Shown one piece after another: positions 26,061 to 28,846 of a DNA stretch of 28,846 bases. The position numbers and the translations under genes are program-made. The DNA is taken from NCBI GenBank assembly GCA_027858795.1, contig JAQICF010000225.1:1-28846 (forward strand), read 5' to 3'. Under the pieces are notes generated by a model. The model had not been told where the DNA came from, searched no databases, and worked only from the letters and a program-made list of their open reading frames with translations. This DNA is from Candidatus Delongbacteria bacterium (lineage in GTDB: Bacteria; Delongbacteria; UBA4055). How positions within the stretch are numbered: position 1 is the stretch's first letter; every line of letters begins with the position of its first letter.

Positions 26061-27143
26061 ATGACAAAAAGAGTTTTTAATTTTTCAGCAGGACCAGCAG
26101 TACTTCCTGAAGCTGTTCTTCAAGCAGCAGCTGATGAGATGTTGAACTTCAACAATTCGGGAATGAGTGTGATGGAATTAAGTCACCGTTCAAGTTGGTA
26201 TCAAGCAGTTATCGACAGTGCTGAGGCAGGATTAAGAAAGCTGATGAATATCCCTGAAAATTACAAAGTTCTATTTCTTCAGGGAGGAGCTTCACTTCAG
26301 TTTGCAATGATACCAATGAATCTTATGAAAAATAAGAAAGCTGACTATGTAAATACCGGTGTTTGGTCAAAAAAAGCAATCGCAGAAGCTAAAAGATTTG
26401 GAGAAATTAAAATCGTTGGTGATTCTTCAGACAAAACATTTTCTTATGTTCCTGAACTTGACCCATCTACTTTTACTAAAGATGCTGATTATTTTCATGT
26501 GACTCCTAACAACACGATTTACGGTACAAAGCTTATGAATGTACCTAACACAGGAAATGTTCCGGTTATCGCCGATATGTCTTCAAACATTCTTTCTGAA
26601 GAATTTGACATGACAAAATATGGAATGATCTACGGTGGAGCTCAAAAAAATATCGGTCCTGCCGGAGTAACATTTGTAATTATTAGAGAAGATCTAATCC
26701 ATGACAACCCTGAAGTTCCAACAATGCTGAATTACAAGACTCACTCAGATGCTGGTTCTATGTTCAACACTCCTCCAACATGGGGAATTTATATTCTTAA
26801 ACTTGTTTTTGATCACATGCTTAAACTTGGCGGAGTTAAGTACTACGGAGAATTGAACAAGAAAAAAGCTAAACTAATTTATGACGCAATCGATAATTCA
26901 AAGCTTTTCAAGGCTCATGTTCAAGCTGAAAAAGACAGATCATTAATGAATATTCCTTTCTTCACTGATTCAGATGACCTAAACAAAAAATTCTTAAAAG
27001 AAGCTGAAGAGTTAGGTATGGTTAACTTAAAAGGTCACAGAAGTGTTGGCGGAATGAGATCAAGCATCTATAACGCAATGCCTATTGAAGGTTGTCAGAA
27101 GCTTGCAGATTTCATTATAAAATTCGATAACGAGAATTCTTAA
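26061..27143 (+). CDS. serC: Phosphoserine aminotransferase
   Basis: A 360-residue PLP-dependent aminotransferase that converts 3-phosphohydroxypyruvate to phosphoserine with glutamate, the second step of serine synthesis; it also acts in pyridoxal phosphate synthesis in some bacteria. It opens with the family's RVFNFSAGPAVLPEAVL and MSVMELSHRS, has the phosphate-binding LFLQGGASLQF, the stretch ADMSSNILS before the cofactor lysine, and Lys196 in YGGAQKNIGPAG. Length is normal and no key residue is missing. An AAAGGAG site lies 6 bases before the ATG. It overlaps nothing, and serA follows after 14 bases, so the two form one operon ending at the terminator at 28111. Confidence 0.96.
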   Translation: MTKRVFNFSAGPAVLPEAVLQAAADEMLNFNNSGMSVMELSHRSSWYQAVIDSAEAGLRKLMNIPENYKVLFLQGGASLQFAMIPMNLMKNKKADYVNTGVWSKKAIAEAKRFGEIKIVGDSSDKTFSYVPELDPSTFTKDADYFHVTPNNTIYGTKLMNVPNTGNVPVIADMSSNILSEEFDMTKYGMIYGGAQKNIGPAGVTFVIIREDLIHDNPEVPTMLNYKTHSDAGSMFNTPPTWGIYILKLVFDHMLKLGGVKYYGELNKKKAKLIYDAIDNSKLFKAHVQAEKDRSLMNIPFFTDSDDLNKKFLKEAEELGMVNLKGHRSVGGMRSSIYNAMPIEGCQKLADFIIKFDNENS

Positions 27144-27157
27144 ATTTGGAGGTTGAA

Positions 27158-28087
27158 ATGTCAAAAACTATTTTAGTGGCAACGGAGAAACCTTTTGCAC
27201 CTGCAGCAATTGAAGAAATGAAAATTGCAGTAGCTAAACACGATGGGTATGAACTAAAGCTTCTTGAAAAATATACAGAAACATCTGAATTATTAACAGC
27301 TGTAAAAGAAGCTGATGCTATGATAATTAGAAGTGATAAAGCAACAAAAGAAGTTATTGATGCAAGTGACAGGTTAAAAGTTATTGTTAGGGCTGGTGCA
27401 GGATATGACAATATTGATCTTGCTGCAGCAACAGAAAAAGGTGTTATCGCAATGAATACTCCGGGTCAGAATTCTAACGCTGTTGCAGAACTTGCTTTTG
27501 GAATGATGGTTAATATTGCTAGAGGAAAATTCAACGGTAAAGCAGGTACTGAACTTAGAAATAAGAAGATCGGTATTCATGCTTATGGGAATGTTGGTAA
27601 ATATGTAGCTCAGATTGCAAAAGGATTTGGCATGGAAGTTTTTGCTTTCGATCCTTTTGTTGATGATTCTGCTATAAAAGCTGACGGTATCACTCCTTTA
27701 AGTTCAGTTGAAGAACTTTACTCTACTTGTCAGTATGTTTCATTACATATTCCAGCGAATGATAAAACAAAAAATTCAATTCACAAAGGTTTGTTAAAAT
27801 CTATGCCTAAAGGTGCCGTTTTAGTTAACACTGCGAGAAAAGAAGTTGTTTGCGAAGAAGGATTAAAGATCACTTTAGCGGAAAGAGAAGACTTTAAATA
27901 TTTATCTGACATTGCTCCTGTTTGTGCCGATGAACTGGTTGAAAAATTCGGTGACAGAGTATTATTCACTCCTAAGAAAATGGGTGCTCAGACAGCTGAG
28001 GCTAATATAAACGCGGGTGTTGCAGGTATTGAGCAGATAGTTGCGTATTTTGAGAATGGAGATACTACTTTTCAAGTAAATAAGTAG
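27158..28087 (+). CDS. serA: D-3-phosphoglycerate dehydrogenase (short type)
   Basis: A 309-residue D-isomer-specific 2-hydroxyacid dehydrogenase. Next to serC it is almost certainly the first enzyme of serine synthesis (3-phosphoglycerate to 3-phosphohydroxypyruvate, NAD-dependent). I start at ATG 27158, which has a GGAGG site; TTG 27146 overlaps that site. It has RAGAGYDNID (78-87), NTPGQNSNAVAEL (100-112) and the catalytic-Arg segment VNTARKEVV (223-231). Two motifs deviate from textbook forms: the nucleotide-binding turn is HAYGNVG (141-147) rather than GxGxxG, and the catalytic His position reads TPKKMGAQ (271-278). I recall the same forms in Bacteroidota SerA, so this is likely a real subfamily. 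No ACT regulatory domain is present. Confidence 0.88.
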   Translation: MSKTILVATEKPFAPAAIEEMKIAVAKHDGYELKLLEKYTETSELLTAVKEADAMIIRSDKATKEVIDASDRLKVIVRAGAGYDNIDLAAATEKGVIAMNTPGQNSNAVAELAFGMMVNIARGKFNGKAGTELRNKKIGIHAYGNVGKYVAQIAKGFGMEVFAFDPFVDDSAIKADGITPLSSVEELYSTCQYVSLHIPANDKTKNSIHKGLLKSMPKGAVLVNTARKEVVCEEGLKITLAEREDFKYLSDIAPVCADELVEKFGDRVLFTPKKMGAQTAEANINAGVAGIEQIVAYFENGDTTFQVNK

Positions 28088-28110
28088 ATCTGAAGTTTTT
28101 CAAAGTTGTA

Positions 28111-28138
28111 AAAAAAGCGATCAAATGATCGCTTTTTT
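28111..28138 (+). terminator. Strong bidirectional terminator after serA
   Basis: AAAAAAGCGATCA (28111-28123) and TGATCGCTTTTTT (28126-28138) form a 13-bp stem with a 2-base loop and a T-tract to 28140. Because the stem ends are A/T-rich on both sides, it can also stop transcripts of the convergent lipoprotein gene whose stop codon begins at 28141 on the minus strand. Confidence 0.9.
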
Positions 28139-28651
28139 TTATTTGGGAATTGTTATATTTTTAACCCAATTTTTTACAGCTGCTAACTGTTCTTTATTAA
28201 AAAAGAAATTTTCGGATTCTGTATCATTTTTAAATTCAAGTTGTATACTTTTACTCTTATTCAAGTCTGCAATAATTCTTTCATTTATTTTAAAATAATC
28301 TATTTTTCTAAAAATATTGGAATTTTGTGTTTTTACATCGTAGCTATTATAAGAGCCTCCAACTTCTATAATGTTACTCTTGGCATCAATAATAAGATTC
28401 AAACTCGTAAATTCATTTTTGATTTTTGGGCAGAATTTCCCAATAATATACCATGAAATATTTTGAGGATTCTTTGTTTGGTTAAAAGAAATAAGATCTT
28501 CTTCAAGGTTATTGTGAAATGCGATAATACTTTCTACAGTTTCTACACCTGTATCCGGATCCATGAATTTATTTAATTTAATATTGCTGTTTGTTGTTGC
28601 ACAGCTAAATAAAAACAATGTTAAAAATAAAGACAATATAATCTTATACAT
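28139..28651 (-). CDS. Small uncharacterised lipoprotein
   Basis: A 170-residue predicted lipoprotein. I start at ATG 28651, preceded by GGAGAGG; the alternative start 18 bases upstream lies within that site. The signal peptide ends LFSC (Cys17). The mature part mixes helices and strands (an EVGGSYNSYDVKT strand region in the middle) and ends with a short amphipathic helix. No catalytic motif or family was recognised. The gene is transcribed toward serA and shares its terminator. It is divergent from the gene that begins at 28812. Confidence 0.75.
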   Translation of the reverse strand: MYKIILSLFLTLFLFSCATTNSNIKLNKFMDPDTGVETVESIIAFHNNLEEDLISFNQTKNPQNISWYIIGKFCPKIKNEFTSLNLIIDAKSNIIEVGGSYNSYDVKTQNSNIFRKIDYFKINERIIADLNKSKSIQLEFKNDTESENFFFNKEQLAAVKNWVKNITIPK

Positions 28652-28811
28652 TAAAACCTCTCCCCCCAAGATTAGTTTAGTTATCAGGATACGATAAATA
28701 AATTAAATTTACAAGTTATTTTTTCAGATATATTAATTTCGTAATAATCAATTGAATTTTTCACATCTCTTTGTTATTATTCCTTTGCTAAATATAATGA
28801 AGAGAGAATAA

Positions 28812-28846
28812 ATGACAATGATAAAGAGCATATCAATATTACCTGA
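28812..28846 (+). CDS. Start of a gene truncated by the window end
   Basis: An ATG at 28812 is preceded by a purine-rich AAGAGAG ribosome site and opens a frame reading MTMIKSISILP to the window end without a stop. Only 11 codons are visible, so no product can be named. The Met at codon 3 is an alternative start. Confidence 0.4.
   Translation, partial: MTMIKSISILP

Noticed and set aside
26698..26725. ATGACAAC inside serC as an ECF promoter
   Set aside because: It lies inside a coding region, lacks the T-tract and has no GTC at the right distance.

Overview
This is an AT-rich bacterial chromosome segment, most likely from the FCB superphylum (a Cloacimonadota- or Delongbacteria-like lineage). 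The signs are a type IX-style C-terminal sorting domain on a secreted protein, ParE and SerA sequences of the subtype I associate with Bacteroidota, and several Cys-anchored lipoproteins. Strong AAGGAG-type ribosome binding sites before many genes argue against a typical Flavobacteria/Bacteroidia member, where such sites are usually weak. The placement is inference. No rRNA, tRNA, insertion sequence or CRISPR array was seen.

Layout. (1) 1-1952: a two-gene AbiE-type toxin-antitoxin module lies between copies of a 19-bp repeat. The downstream copy is the right half of a folded attC-like site, so the module looks like an integron-type gene cassette. (2) 2100-9101: housekeeping and signalling genes: an OmpR-type response regulator with a PhoR-like kinase, a ComEC channel, topoisomerase IV ParE, and a CheW-like protein with an MCP-tip-like N-terminus. 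(3) 9176-14843: a minus-strand ECF sigma factor operon in the order sigma, HEAT-repeat anti-sigma, DUF4097-like exported protein, Omp85-like barrel with a bactofilin-like N-terminus, DUF4097-like lipoprotein, terminator. Upstream lies an unlisted 52-codon gene. That small gene and the sigma operon each carry the same promoter-like element (ATGACAAC, then GTC after 17 bases), so both look like targets of this sigma factor. (4) 14892-22283: a MORN-repeat lipoprotein, a 1265-residue secreted C39-like cysteine protease and an 810-residue secreted adhesin-like protein with a sorting tail. (5) 22390-25815: a lipoprotein form of oligopeptidase B followed by a geranylgeranyl-reductase-family flavoprotein. 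(6) 25954-28138: a serC-serA operon for serine biosynthesis, closed by a strong terminator. (7) The window ends with a small lipoprotein and the first codons of another gene.

How the genes work together. The ECF block reads as a self-regulated envelope circuit. The membrane-anchored anti-sigma would hold the sigma factor. On release, the sigma factor would raise its own operon and the small upstream gene, delivering two NG/GD-repeat exported proteins and an outer-membrane barrel. This block is the best candidate for an undescribed system here. The AbiE cassette with attC-like ends is the second.
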